Shown here one piece after another: positions 15,855 to 25,060 of a stretch of 40,115 bases of DNA. The stretch is from Flavobacteriales bacterium (lineage in GTDB: Bacteria > Bacteroidota > Bacteroidia > Flavobacteriales > Flavobacteriaceae), in assembly GCA_004214175.1 (NCBI GenBank), contig SGZH01000007.1, positions 1 through 40,115 of the forward strand, read 5' to 3'. A program made the position numbers and the translations under genes. Every line of letters begins with the position of its first letter. The first letter of the stretch is position 1. The notes under the pieces were generated by a model. The model worked only from the letters and a program-made list of their open reading frames with translations. It was not told the DNA's origin and searched no databases.

Positions 15855-17135
15855 TTATAAATTTTTAATCAAATCACTCATTTTTAAAGTCAATGTTTTT
15901 CTGCTAAACTTTGATAATCCTTTAGAATTTACACTTAAATTACCTTGCCTATATGCCTGATAATATAAGCTAATTTGGTTTTTAAGTTTTTCCTTTTCAG
16001 AATAACCAAAATAGCTCCCTGAATTGGTTTCCTTGATGATTTTTTCAACGTCGCTATCTAATGGTCCAATTGCTATTATTGGGCGTTTTGCTGCGAGGTA
16101 TTCAAATAATTTACCTGGTATAATAGCCTTCGTCTCAGAAAGATTCATTTCAATCAATAATAAAATTTGAGAATTACACTGTAATTGAATTGCTTTTTGA
16201 TGAGACAAATACCCTAACGTTATACACTGATTGATTAAACCGTATTCTTTAATACTGATTAGTATAGCGTCACTTAAAGATCCAGCCAATTGTATCAATA
16301 GATCTTCGGAAAAAGGAGAGTTCTCTGAACACAGTTCAGATAAAGCTTCCCATAATATAATAGGATTTCTATTGCTTAGTAAAGTGCCTATATGTGATAA
16401 GGTAAACTTTGCATCTAAATTAGGTTTAAAATCGTCAATAGAATCATATCCATTAGTGATAACTTCAATGGGGATTTTGGTGATTTTTTGAAATTCCCGC
16501 TTGGTAGTTGCACTTGTTACGACTATATGATTTGCATTCGTTAACACTTCTGATTCTAGGGCTACATGTTTTTTTTGAGCTCTTTTAGTTAGCCTCATTG
16601 ATTTGTGATAATGAATCGTTGTCCAAGGATCTCTTAAATCTGCTACCCATTTAATTCCAGTTTCCTTTTTTAAAGATTTTCCAATTAAGTGTAAACTATG
16701 AGGAGGCCCCGAAGTAATAATCACCTCTACCTTATGCTCAGAGATAAAGTTTCTTAAAAAACCTATCGATGGCTTGACCCATCCTATTCTGGCATCTGGA
16801 ATAAAAAAATTTCCACGAATCCATAAAAGGACTTTTTCTAAAACAGATTGTTTTTGCTTAGTTATAATTCCACTACTAACTTGAGTTGTTCTCTTTTTTG
16901 AAAATAAATTTGCAAATCCATAAGGTTCTTTTATTGGAAATCGAATAATTTGAATTCCTTCTGGTAGCTCAGAACAAATAGAATCATCTTTTACAGGATA
17001 ATAAGGATTATCTGGAATAAAAACGATAGGTTCAATTCCAAACTCTTTAAAATATGTAACAAACTTAAGCCATCTTTGAACACCTGGACCACCAGCTGGA
17101 GGCCAATAATAAGTAATTATAAGTGTACGCTTCAT
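15855..17135 (-). CDS. Glycosyltransferase, GT4-like
   Basis: This 426-residue protein is a two-domain GT-B glycosyltransferase. The N-terminal domain opens with MKRTLIITYYWPPAGGPGVQ and the RWLKF segment, the glycine-rich acceptor-side loop typical of this flavobacterial family. The C-terminal donor domain has FTLSHIGTLLSNRNPIILWE and, near the end, PGKLFEYLAAKRPIIAIGP, in the place of the nucleotide-sugar-binding GT4 motif. It would transfer a sugar to a cell-surface glycan at the cytoplasmic face of the membrane; donor and acceptor are unknown. It starts 6 bases after the YfhO gene stop and is the last gene of a probable minus-strand operon with YfhO and DUF4834 genes. Confidence 0.85.
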   Translation of the reverse strand: MKRTLIITYYWPPAGGPGVQRWLKFVTYFKEFGIEPIVFIPDNPYYPVKDDSICSELPEGIQIIRFPIKEPYGFANLFSKKRTTQVSSGIITKQKQSVLEKVLLWIRGNFFIPDARIGWVKPSIGFLRNFISEHKVEVIITSGPPHSLHLIGKSLKKETGIKWVADLRDPWTTIHYHKSMRLTKRAQKKHVALESEVLTNANHIVVTSATTKREFQKITKIPIEVITNGYDSIDDFKPNLDAKFTLSHIGTLLSNRNPIILWEALSELCSENSPFSEDLLIQLAGSLSDAILISIKEYGLINQCITLGYLSHQKAIQLQCNSQILLLIEMNLSETKAIIPGKLFEYLAAKRPIIAIGPLDSDVEKIIKETNSGSYFGYSEKEKLKNQISLYYQAYRQGNLSVNSKGLSKFSRKTLTLKMSDLIKNL

Positions 17136-17141
17136 AACTTT

Positions 17142-19580
17142 TTATTCATTATTAAATGGCCCTTTCTTTCTGGTATTATTATATAAGCCTCCAGCAAATA
17201 CCAGTAAAAATAAAATGCTACTAGCCAACGATATTCGACTACCTATAGCAATAACTTGGGGTTCAAATTTAAATTCAATAGTATGAGTTCCCTTTGGAAT
17301 CGTTAGAGCTCTCAAAATATAATTTGCTCTGTAGTGCTCCACTAAATCTCCATCTATATATACATTCCAACCATCCGGGTAATAAGCCTCAGAAAAAAGC
17401 GCTAATTGATAAGTTTCGGTAGTTGATTCATAAACTAAGTGGTTTGGAGTATGACTCTTTAATTTAATGATTGCTGTGGAATCTCTTTTAATATCTTCTA
17501 GAGGTAATTTATTACTAAATTCTTTATGAATTATTGCAGTTTTCCTAGTATTTAAACTATCTAGCAATAACAATTCTTCATTAGTATTTTGTGCAATCAA
17601 TACATTTTCTACGAACCAAGCAGCACCATTTGCGTATGGATTACGTTGAGGGTAAGCTGTTCCATTTTTTCCTTGAGTGATAATATATCGAACATTCATC
17701 ATATTTAATATACCTATATCTCCTTTACTTAAGTAGAAGTTATCAATATCCTGAATTCGTCCGGGTTTTGCAGCATGGTAACCGCCTAATGAATTGTGGT
17801 AATAACTTGTTTTACCGCTATTGAATGGACTTGAAGTCACGTCATATACTCTAAAATATGTTGTATCCTTTAAAATTTCTTTATCGGCGAAGTTTTCTTG
17901 GAAAGGTTGCTCCATAATTCTAGACTTTACAAAATCATCGTTATTTACATATCTTCTATCAACCCCAACCAAATCAAATACTATCAATATTGCAAACAAA
18001 ACAACAACGGTTCCTTGTTTCAGTTTTGATTTGAAATAAAACCATAAAATACCAGCTGATATCAAAACAAATATTAGAGATCTAAGAGCATCATTAGTAA
18101 ACAATGTCATTCTATCTTCTTCCATGGCTGCTACAAATCTTGGACCTAAATCCTTCATAAAATAAGAATCATATGGACTCGTAAAATCAAATAAGAAAGA
18201 TTTAAACAAAATGAATATGATAGTTATTCCAGCAGTAATTCCTGTAGTATACAATAGCGCTTTTTTCTTTTTCTCCAATCCTTCAGAATTATATAGAAAC
18301 TGTTGCAATCCAATGATTGCTAAAATTGGAAATAATAACTCTAATAACACTTGTATAGAGGATACCGCTCTAAACTTATTGTAAAGTGGAATATATTCAA
18401 TAAAAAAGTCCGTAAGAAAACTTAAATTTTTTCCCCAAGATAAGAGCAAGCTTAATAGAATTCCTGAGACTAACCACCATTTTAACTTTCCTTTAAATAG
18501 AAATAAAGATAGTAAGGCTAAGAAAATAATGACCGCACCAACATAAGCAGGTGCAGCAACTATTGGTTGATCACCCCAATACATGGGTACTTGATTTAAA
18601 ATTTGATTGGCTTCTTGAGACGAAGCTCCTAATTGCATAATAGCCTCTAATGATTTTGGGTTGTCAGGTAAAGGTTCTGAAGATCCTCCACCCATAAATC
18701 TAGGGATGTATAAATTAAAACTTTCTAACTTACCATAACTATATTCAGTAATATAATCGTAATCGAGTCCTTTACTAGGCTCTTTAGTACTTCCGTCGGG
18801 GTTTATTGTTAATTCGTTGTTCCCCCTAGTAGAGGTAGCTGCATATTCTTTTGTTGCTAAAATATTAGTAGCGTTTAGACCTATTGCAAAAATTAATGCT
18901 ACCACTAAAACTCCTACACCCTTGAAAAAAGTCAGCATCGATTTATTTTTATAGGAATCTATTAGATATACAAAACCAATAACCAAAACTAACAAAAGCA
19001 AATAATAAGTCATTTGGAAGTGATTTGCTACCAATTCTAGTGCCAAGGCTACCGTTGTTAATAAAAAACCTCTAAAGTAAGCTCCCCTTAGGGCTAAAAT
19101 AATTCCACTTAAAACTAATGGCATATAAGCAATAGCATGTGCTTTTGCATTGTGTCCTACACCTAAAATAATAATCAAATACGTTGAAAACCCAAAGGCT
19201 AAGGCCCCTGTAAAAGCTAATTTATAATCAAATTTAAGTACTAAAAAAAGTATATAAATACCTATAAAATAAAGAAATAAATAATCAGCAGGCCTTGGTA
19301 AAAATCGTAAGCTTAGGTCGATTTTTTTTATATAATTATGAGGATATCTTGCACCTAACTGATAAGTAGGCATTCCTCCAAAAGCAGCATTGGTCCAATA
19401 AGTTTCTTCTCCTGAAGATTTTCTAAAATCGTTTTGTTGTTTCGACATTCCAGTATATTGAACTATGTCACTCTGAAATATTTTTTTACCCTGTAAAACT
19501 GGACTAAAATAGGCAATGGAAATAATTACAAATAAAATAAACACAATGAGGTGAGGCAGGAACTTGTTTAGTTGTTTCAT
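17142..19580 (-). CDS. YfhO family membrane protein
   Basis: This 812-residue protein has many membrane helices (one near residues 11-29, then a dense set from about 100 to 545). The first large loop is FQSDIVQYTGMSKQQNDFRK followed by the TYWTNAAFGGMPTYQLGA stretch, and a soluble beta-rich C-terminal region contains YYPDGWNVYIDGDLVEHYRA, before a last helix near residue 785. This is the layout of YfhO proteins, GT-C-like membrane enzymes; Bacillus YfhO is implicated in glycosylating lipoteichoic acid using a lipid-linked sugar. In Bacteroidota the substrate is unknown. The neighbouring glycosyltransferase gene, 6 bases downstream, fits a role in surface glycan assembly. Length is normal for the family. 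Confidence 0.88.
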   Translation of the reverse strand: MKQLNKFLPHLIVFILFVIISIAYFSPVLQGKKIFQSDIVQYTGMSKQQNDFRKSSGEETYWTNAAFGGMPTYQLGARYPHNYIKKIDLSLRFLPRPADYLFLYFIGIYILFLVLKFDYKLAFTGALAFGFSTYLIIILGVGHNAKAHAIAYMPLVLSGIILALRGAYFRGFLLTTVALALELVANHFQMTYYLLLLVLVIGFVYLIDSYKNKSMLTFFKGVGVLVVALIFAIGLNATNILATKEYAATSTRGNNELTINPDGSTKEPSKGLDYDYITEYSYGKLESFNLYIPRFMGGGSSEPLPDNPKSLEAIMQLGASSQEANQILNQVPMYWGDQPIVAAPAYVGAVIIFLALLSLFLFKGKLKWWLVSGILLSLLLSWGKNLSFLTDFFIEYIPLYNKFRAVSSIQVLLELLFPILAIIGLQQFLYNSEGLEKKKKALLYTTGITAGITIIFILFKSFLFDFTSPYDSYFMKDLGPRFVAAMEEDRMTLFTNDALRSLIFVLISAGILWFYFKSKLKQGTVVVLFAILIVFDLVGVDRRYVNNDDFVKSRIMEQPFQENFADKEILKDTTYFRVYDVTSSPFNSGKTSYYHNSLGGYHAAKPGRIQDIDNFYLSKGDIGILNMMNVRYIITQGKNGTAYPQRNPYANGAAWFVENVLIAQNTNEELLLLDSLNTRKTAIIHKEFSNKLPLEDIKRDSTAIIKLKSHTPNHLVYESTTETYQLALFSEAYYPDGWNVYIDGDLVEHYRANYILRALTIPKGTHTIEFKFEPQVIAIGSRISLASSILFLLVFAGGLYNNTRKKGPFNNE

Positions 19581-19659
19581 CAGAATTTTAAAAATACTTG
19601 GGGAATTTATGAAAAAATGTGGAGTTCCATTAAAATATCAGAAAAGAAGTTTTAGAAGA

Positions 19660-19935
19660 TCAGTCAAGTTCTTCAAAATCGATGTACTCTCCTACTTTTT
19701 TTTTGGATGTTTTCGGACTTCGTTTTTGTTGATCAATTGTAATTTTTCCTTCTTCGCTTTTTCTAGCTTTTTCCTCTTGAAAAGGGTTTCTACCAAAAGC
19801 ATTTCCAAAACCTTTTGTTGCTTTTTTGACCATATATTTCAATAAGTAGGGTTTTAAAAACTTAAATAAAATTTTTAAACCGTAGTATACCAAAAGTATT
19901 GTTAATATCGTTTCTAAAAAGGAATTCATATTCAT
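19660..19935 (-). CDS. DUF4834 family small membrane protein
   Basis: This 91-residue protein has one N-terminal membrane helix (about residues 5-30) and a basic, flexible cytoplasmic tail ending in GEYIDFEELD, the conserved C-terminal box of DUF4834. The function is unknown. The start could equally be the second Met codon two residues later (19929). It lies 79 bases upstream of the YfhO gene on the same strand and may be the first gene of that operon. Confidence 0.78.
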   Translation of the reverse strand: MNMNSFLETILTILLVYYGLKILFKFLKPYLLKYMVKKATKGFGNAFGRNPFQEEKARKSEEGKITIDQQKRSPKTSKKKVGEYIDFEELD

Positions 19936-20009
19936 TATTAATTACTATTCAAAAATACAAATAGATTGGATAATTTTGTAAAAACTAGTATTAAATAAAT
20001 GATAAATTA

Positions 20010-20017
20010 TATCTTTG
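20010..20017 (+). promoter_or_regulatory. Putative -7 element for the gene at 20035
   Basis: TATCTTTG matches TAnnTTTG and ends 17 bases before the ATG at 20035. It supports that start over the in-frame ATG at 19999, which would lie upstream of the transcription start. No well-spaced TTG is seen. Confidence 0.45.
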
Positions 20018-20034
20018 GATTTAACCAATGCTAT

Positions 20035-21066
20035 ATGATAAACAAGCGTATTAAAATTTTATTTCTTTTTTTATTTGCATCAATTTCAGTATTTGCACAA
20101 TATACTGAAACGATAAATTCTAATCGTCCAGGATTTTCTCAGGGAGCATTTTCTGTTGGTACAAATGTTTTACAATTTGAAACTGGTTTTGGAATAGGTA
20201 ATGAAGAACATTCAATCTTAAATAAAAAAACAGACGCTTTTATCATCGATTATAATTTTAGATATGGAATTTGGAAAGAAGAGTTAGAAATTAGTTTTAT
20301 TGGTGCTTACCAATCAAATAGTATCTCATTTATTGATTCTGATGCAAGCTCTAAAGAAAGAAACTTTAATACAAATACTATAGGTGCTAAATATTTATTC
20401 TTTGATCCCTATCGAAAAAGACAAATTGAAAAACCAAACTTATACAGTTGGAAGGCTAATAATAGTTTTAAATGGAAAGACTTAATACCAGCAATATCTA
20501 TATATGCAGGAGCAAATTTTGATCAAGCAGATAACCCTTTGACACACTTTTCAGATAATGATTTAACATTTTTTAACTCAAAATCAAAAAAAGGAATAGA
20601 GATAAGTCCAACTATCGCAATAGCAACTCAAAACAATTGGGGAAGCTGGGTATTTGTCATAAACCTAATAGGTGAACGTATTACGTTGGATGAAAAATCC
20701 TATTCTTATATTTTAACTTTAACACATACATTCAATGCAAAACTTTCAGCTTTTATTGAAAATCAAGGAATAAAAAGTGATTTTTATGCAGATCAAATAT
20801 TTAGAGGTGGTGCAGCTTATTTAGTGAGTAAAGATTTTCAAGTAGATGCGGCATTTTTAATCAACTATAAAGACACTCCTTCCAGACAATTTGGAAGATT
20901 GGGTATATCTTACAGATTTGATATGCATACAAACGATCAATATATAGAGGAAAAAGGAAAAGCCGGAAGAACAAAAAAAAGAAATAAAAAAAACTACACA
21001 AAAAAGAAAAAAAATAAACGATTAGATGGTATTAACCTAGGAAACAAAGATGGTGTAAATTTGTAA
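20035..21066 (+). CDS. Outer-membrane beta-barrel protein (Phenol_MetA_deg-like 'transporter')
   Basis: This 343-residue protein begins with a signal peptide, MINKRIKILFLFLFASISVF with AQ cleavage. The segment ETINSNRPGFSQGAFSVGTN starting about residue 24 is the conserved start of the PF13557-like outer-membrane family. Alternating-strand sequence continues to about residue 300 (QFGRLGISYRFDMHTNDQY). The last 40 residues are a very basic lysine-rich tail ending LDGINLGNKDGVNL, probably periplasmic. The family is named after phenol-degradation genes but its function is generally unknown. I chose the ATG at 20035 because it gives a clean signal peptide and lies correctly after a -7 element; the ATG at 19999 adds 12 residues of no value. 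The GNAT-like gene follows after 9 bases. Confidence 0.8.
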   Translation: MINKRIKILFLFLFASISVFAQYTETINSNRPGFSQGAFSVGTNVLQFETGFGIGNEEHSILNKKTDAFIIDYNFRYGIWKEELEISFIGAYQSNSISFIDSDASSKERNFNTNTIGAKYLFFDPYRKRQIEKPNLYSWKANNSFKWKDLIPAISIYAGANFDQADNPLTHFSDNDLTFFNSKSKKGIEISPTIAIATQNNWGSWVFVINLIGERITLDEKSYSYILTLTHTFNAKLSAFIENQGIKSDFYADQIFRGGAAYLVSKDFQVDAAFLINYKDTPSRQFGRLGISYRFDMHTNDQYIEEKGKAGRTKKRNKKNYTKKKKNKRLDGINLGNKDGVNL

Positions 21067-21075
21067 TTTAAATCA

Positions 21076-22203
21076 ATGATAATAGTAAAAGAAATACAAT
21101 CTAAAAGGGAAATATTACAATTTGTGAAATTTCCATTTTCATTGTACAAAGATTGTAAATATTGGGTCCCTCCTCTAACAAAGGATGAACTAGAAACTTT
21201 AGACAAGGTAAATAATCCTGTTTTTAAAAATGCAGATGCTACTTATTATCTAGCATTTAAAAATAAAAAAATAGTTGGAAGGATCGCTGTTATTATCAAT
21301 CACATAGAAGTAAAGGAACAAAAGAAAAAGAAAGTTCGTTTTGGCTGGCTGGATATGATTGATGATGTTAAAGTTACAAAAGCATTATTACAAAAAGTAA
21401 TTGAAATTGGAAAACTACATAAATTAGAATATGCAGAGGGTCCCGTTGGATTTTCAAATATGGAAAAAGCTGGTATATTAACCTTTGGTTTTGAAGAGTT
21501 AAATACAATGATAACATGGTACCAATATCCTTATTATGCAGAACATTTAAAAAAATTAGGATTTCAAAAACAAGCAACATGGGTAGAATTTAGATTGTTA
21601 AATCCATCCGAACACTTACCAAAAGTTAAACGATTCTCTAACTTAATAAAGGAAAAGTATCATTTAGAAATCGTTAGATTCAAAAAGAAAAAAAATATAT
21701 TACCCTATGTTGATGATATGTTCGGTTTATTAAATAAAACTTACAATTCTTTACAAACATTTGTACCCATTCAACAATATCAAATTGATCATTATAAGAA
21801 TAAGTATTTTAACTTCATTAATCCAGAATATATCACTTGTATTGTGGATAAAAACAAAAAATTAATTGCATTTTCCATAGTAATGCCCTCCTTTTCAAAA
21901 GCACTAAAAAAAGCAAATGGATCATTATTTCCATTTGGATGGTATCATTTAATGAAGGCTCAACGAAAAAATGATACTGCAGCTTTCTATTTAATCGGGG
22001 TAGACCCTGAATATCAAGGAAAAGGGATAACTGCATTAATTTTTGATGAAGTAAGTGCAATTTTTAGACAAAAAGGAATTACACAAACCGAAACCAATCC
22101 TGAGCTTGAAGAAAATGTAGCAGTACAACAATTATGGAAACATAATAGCCCTGTTAAACACAAAGAACGTAGTACGTTCAGAATTGATCTAAAAAACTTA
22201 TGA
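21076..22203 (+). CDS. GNAT-like acyltransferase family protein
   Basis: This 375-residue protein is built of two GNAT-like halves. The N-terminal half has YLAFKNKKIVGRIAVIINHI (about residues 58-77) and the C-terminal half has the acetyl-CoA pyrophosphate-binding loop LIGVDPEYQGKGITALIFDE (about 316-335). It resembles a widespread family that databases often label only as an N-acetyltransferase or, wrongly, as GTP cyclohydrolase. The substrate is unknown; no signal peptide is present. It lies 9 bases after the outer-membrane gene and overlaps the cupin gene by 4 bases (ATGA at 22200-22203), so all three are likely one transcript. Confidence 0.78.
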   Translation: MIIVKEIQSKREILQFVKFPFSLYKDCKYWVPPLTKDELETLDKVNNPVFKNADATYYLAFKNKKIVGRIAVIINHIEVKEQKKKKVRFGWLDMIDDVKVTKALLQKVIEIGKLHKLEYAEGPVGFSNMEKAGILTFGFEELNTMITWYQYPYYAEHLKKLGFQKQATWVEFRLLNPSEHLPKVKRFSNLIKEKYHLEIVRFKKKKNILPYVDDMFGLLNKTYNSLQTFVPIQQYQIDHYKNKYFNFINPEYITCIVDKNKKLIAFSIVMPSFSKALKKANGSLFPFGWYHLMKAQRKNDTAAFYLIGVDPEYQGKGITALIFDEVSAIFRQKGITQTETNPELEENVAVQQLWKHNSPVKHKERSTFRIDLKNL

Positions 22204-22574
22204 AACTATTTTTTGTGTTTAAATGTTTTTTGACTATACTTTTACTTAGCTCCTGTAAATCGAAATCTTTACTTCCTGACCCATTATTAGCAGGTTGGAA
22301 TGGTAAAAAGGTTTGTGAGAAAATTGAAGATAATAAACATCAACGTATTTTAAAATGTACGTTTAAGCCTGGTGTGGGTCACGAGCGACATTATCATTTA
22401 CCTCATTTTGGCTATACATTAGCGGGAAGTACTTTTGAAATTAAAGATTCTACAGGAACTAGAATTATAAACGTTAAAACTGGAAGTTATTTTAACAATA
22501 ACGGTATCAAGTGGCACGAAGTTTTAAATATTGGTGATAGCACTGCTGTATTCCTTATTATTGAACCTAAGTAA
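22200..22574 (+). CDS. Cupin-domain lipoprotein
   Basis: This 124-residue protein starts with a lipoprotein signal peptide (hydrophobic stretch then LLLSSCKSKS, lipidated Cys about residue 19). A single cupin domain follows, with the metal-binding first motif in PGVGHERHYHLPHFGYTLAG and the second in NNNGIKWHEVLNIGDST. It is probably attached to the periplasmic face of a membrane and binds a metal ion; a reaction cannot be assigned. Its stop directly abuts the stop of the convergent minus-strand gene at 22575, and no terminator lies between them. Confidence 0.8.
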   Translation: MKLFFVFKCFLTILLLSSCKSKSLLPDPLLAGWNGKKVCEKIEDNKHQRILKCTFKPGVGHERHYHLPHFGYTLAGSTFEIKDSTGTRIINVKTGSYFNNNGIKWHEVLNIGDSTAVFLIIEPK

Positions 22575-23837
22575 CTACTCTCCCATTGCAGCTGCAACTG
22601 CTGCTGAAAGTCTTTTGTATGTACCGTTCTCTAGACGCTCACGTATCGAGTTAAATGCCTCTAAGGTTTTTGCTACATCGTCTAAAGTATGAGAAGCAGT
22701 TGGGATCATACGTAATAAAATTAGCCCTTTTGGTATAACTGGATATACTACTATGGAACAAAATATACCATGATTTTCTCGTAAATCTTTTACCAAAGCC
22801 ATGGCTTCAGGAATAGATCCTTTTAGATAAACTGGAGTTACACAACTTTGAGTGGTTCCAATATCAAAACCTTGCTTTTTTAATCCACCTTGCAATGCAT
22901 TTACATTTTCCCATAGTTTATTTTTAAATTCTGGCATACTACGTAGCATATCTAAACGTTTTAGCGCACCTTCTACCAATTGCATTTGTAGTGATTTTGC
23001 AAACATTTGAGATCGAAGATTGTACTTAAGATAGGTTATTATTTCGTCATCTGCAGCAATAAAAGCTCCTGTGCTAGCCATTGATTTAGCAAAAGTTGCG
23101 AAGTATACATCAATATCGTCCTGAACCCCTTGTTCTTCTCCAGCACCAGCTCCAGTTTTCCCTAGAGTACCAAAACCGTGAGCATCATCTACAAACAATC
23201 TAAAGTTGTATTTTTTCTTGAGCGCTACTATTTCTTTTAACTTTCCTTGTTCTCCACGCATTCCAAATACGCCTTCGGAAATTAATAAAATACCACCACC
23301 ACTTGCTTTTGCCATTTTAGTCGCTCTTTGCAAGTTTTTCTCAATACTTACTAAATCATTATGCTTATAGGTAAATCGTTTACCCATGTGCAGTCTAACT
23401 CCATCAATAATACAAGCATGAGCATCCACGTCGTAGACAATTATATCATCTTTAGAAACTAAGGCATCAATCGTTGAAACCATTCCTTGATAGCCAAAAT
23501 TTAAAAGATAAGCAGCTTCTTTATGAACAAATTCTGCCAGTTCATTCTGCAATTGTTCGTGTAAATCAGTATGACCACTCATCATTCTAGCTCCCATAGG
23601 GTAAGCCGAACCGTATTTTACAGCTGCCTCAGCATCTACTTTCCTTACCTCAGGATGGTTTGCCAATCCCAAATAATCATTGATACTCCAAGTAATAACT
23701 TCCTTACCTTGGAATTTCATATGATTTGAAATTGGACCTTCTAATTTTGGGAATACAAAATAGCCCTCGGCTACTTCAGCCCATTTACCGAGTGGTCCTT
23801 TGCTTTTGTATATTTTATCGAATAAATCTTTCATCAT
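22575..23837 (-). CDS. Alpha-oxoamine synthase family PLP enzyme; candidate cysteate C-fatty acyltransferase
   Basis: This 420-residue fold-type I PLP enzyme belongs to the alpha-oxoamine synthase family (serine palmitoyltransferase, KBL, BioF), which condenses an amino acid with an acyl thioester. The Schiff-base lysine is Lys251 in TFAKSMASTGAF and the cofactor aspartate lies in DDAHGFGTLG (about 217-226). It is clearly different from the serine palmitoyltransferase of Bacteroides as I remember it. The best specific guess is the cysteate C-fatty acyltransferase that starts capnine and sulfonolipid synthesis in gliding Bacteroidota. This rests partly on the cysteine-synthase-like gene next to it. 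A generic KBL or serine palmitoyltransferase is the alternative. It has its own promoter (23884-23854) and starts at the ATG at 23837 or the next Met codon at 23834. Confidence 0.8.
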   Translation of the reverse strand: MMKDLFDKIYKSKGPLGKWAEVAEGYFVFPKLEGPISNHMKFQGKEVITWSINDYLGLANHPEVRKVDAEAAVKYGSAYPMGARMMSGHTDLHEQLQNELAEFVHKEAAYLLNFGYQGMVSTIDALVSKDDIIVYDVDAHACIIDGVRLHMGKRFTYKHNDLVSIEKNLQRATKMAKASGGGILLISEGVFGMRGEQGKLKEIVALKKKYNFRLFVDDAHGFGTLGKTGAGAGEEQGVQDDIDVYFATFAKSMASTGAFIAADDEIITYLKYNLRSQMFAKSLQMQLVEGALKRLDMLRSMPEFKNKLWENVNALQGGLKKQGFDIGTTQSCVTPVYLKGSIPEAMALVKDLRENHGIFCSIVVYPVIPKGLILLRMIPTASHTLDDVAKTLEAFNSIRERLENGTYKRLSAAVAAAMGE

Positions 23838-23853
23838 CTTAAATTAAGGTTCA

Positions 23854-23884
23854 CAAAAATACTATTTTTTTTGTAGCATAACAA
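23854..23884 (-). promoter_or_regulatory. Bacteroidota-type promoter of the alpha-oxoamine synthase gene
   Basis: On the minus strand, TTG (23884-23882) and TATTTTTG (23861-23854) are separated by 20 bases. This is a full TTG / TAnnTTTG match, with a predicted start about 11 to 14 bases before the ATG. Confidence 0.65.
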
Positions 23885-23908
23885 AAGACATGAACATAAG
23901 AAAATTAC

Positions 23909-23935
23909 AAAAAAAGCTACCGAAGGATAGCTTTT
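23909..23935 (-). terminator. Terminator of the cysteine-synthase-like gene
   Basis: On the minus strand, AAAAGCTA pairs with TAGCTTTT (23935-23928 with 23919-23912), with an inner CC/GG pairing around the loop and a following run of Ts. It separates the two PLP-enzyme genes into different transcripts. Confidence 0.8.
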
Positions 23936-23959
23936 CTATGATTTAAAATTCTATTTATT

Positions 23960-24997
23960 TTATTTAACGTAATGTATTTCAGCTTCTTTTGATTTATTTT
24001 TTTCTATAAATCCTTGCTGTTCCATCCATTCATTATTGTAAATCTTGCTCATGTATTTTGAACCATGATCTGGAAAAATTACAACTACGATACTTTTATT
24101 ATTAAAAACACCCTCAGCATTTAATTGTTTTAACCCCTCTAATACAGCACCACTAGTATATCCTACAAACAAACCTTCTTTACTTGCTATTTCTCTTGCC
24201 GAATGAGCACTTCCTTCATCCGTAACTTTTACAAAACGATCTATTTTGTCAAAATCTGTCGCTGAAGGAATTAAATTTTTACCTAAGCCTTCAATTCGGT
24301 ATGGATAAATTTCATTTTTATCAAACTCCCTTGTCTCGTGATATTTTTTCAAAACAGAACCATAGGCATCAATTCCTATAATTTCAATATTTTTATTTTG
24401 TTCTTTTAAAAATTTTGCTGTACCAGAAATAGTTCCTCCAGTACCACTACAAGCTACTAGGTGCGTAATTTTACCCTCCGTTTGGTTCCAAATTTCAGCT
24501 CCTGTAGAATTGTAATGAGCCTCAATGTTCAACTCGTTAAAATATTGATTAATATAAATGGAGTCCTTGATTTCTTTATGAAGTCTCTTGGCAACTTGAT
24601 AGTAGGATTTGGGGTCTTCTGCTGGAACATGTGCCGGACAAACATAGACCTCTGCTCCCATTGTTTTGAGCATATCTATTTTATCTGGCGAGGATTTTGA
24701 ACTAACTGCAAGTATACATTTGTAGCCTTTTAAAATACTAACCATAGCTAGACTAAAACCTGTATTACCACTTGTTGTTTCAATAATGGTATGACCGGGT
24801 TTTAAAATCCCTTTTTTTTCAGCTTGTTCAATAATGTAAAGCGCTATTCTATCTTTGGTAGAGTGTCCAGGATTAAAGCCCTCAACTTTTGCAAAAAAAC
24901 TCCCTTGAAATTTTGAGACAATCTTATTAAGTTTTATTAATGGTGTGTTACCCACTAAGCCTAACACGTTGTCATGAACATTTAAATTTTTATTCAT
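23960..24997 (-). CDS. Cysteine synthase family PLP enzyme; candidate cysteate synthase
   Basis: This 345-residue fold-type II PLP enzyme belongs to the cysteine synthase / cystathionine beta-synthase family. The Schiff-base lysine is Lys48 in NPGHSTKDR, the cofactor-binding loop is TTSGNTGFS (about residues 79-87), and the phosphate-binding glycines are in [16 protein letters not shown]. It lacks the C-terminal CBS domains and heme region of eukaryotic CBS. The GHSTKDR motif and C-terminal extension separate it from standard CysK, so a different nucleophile or substrate is plausible. Beside an alpha-oxoamine synthase, the attractive role is cysteate synthesis (sulfite as nucleophile) for sulfonolipids; ordinary cysteine or cystathionine synthesis is the alternative. 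It has a terminator right after it. Confidence 0.78.
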   Translation of the reverse strand: MNKNLNVHDNVLGLVGNTPLIKLNKIVSKFQGSFFAKVEGFNPGHSTKDRIALYIIEQAEKKGILKPGHTIIETTSGNTGFSLAMVSILKGYKCILAVSSKSSPDKIDMLKTMGAEVYVCPAHVPAEDPKSYYQVAKRLHKEIKDSIYINQYFNELNIEAHYNSTGAEIWNQTEGKITHLVACSGTGGTISGTAKFLKEQNKNIEIIGIDAYGSVLKKYHETREFDKNEIYPYRIEGLGKNLIPSATDFDKIDRFVKVTDEGSAHSAREIASKEGLFVGYTSGAVLEGLKQLNAEGVFNNKSIVVVIFPDHGSKYMSKIYNNEWMEQQGFIEKNKSKEAEIHYVK

Positions 24998-25060
24998 AAA
25001 AGAAATTTTGCAAAAAAATATTGCTTTTTATAGGTGTCAAATTTACGATAAAAAAACTAA

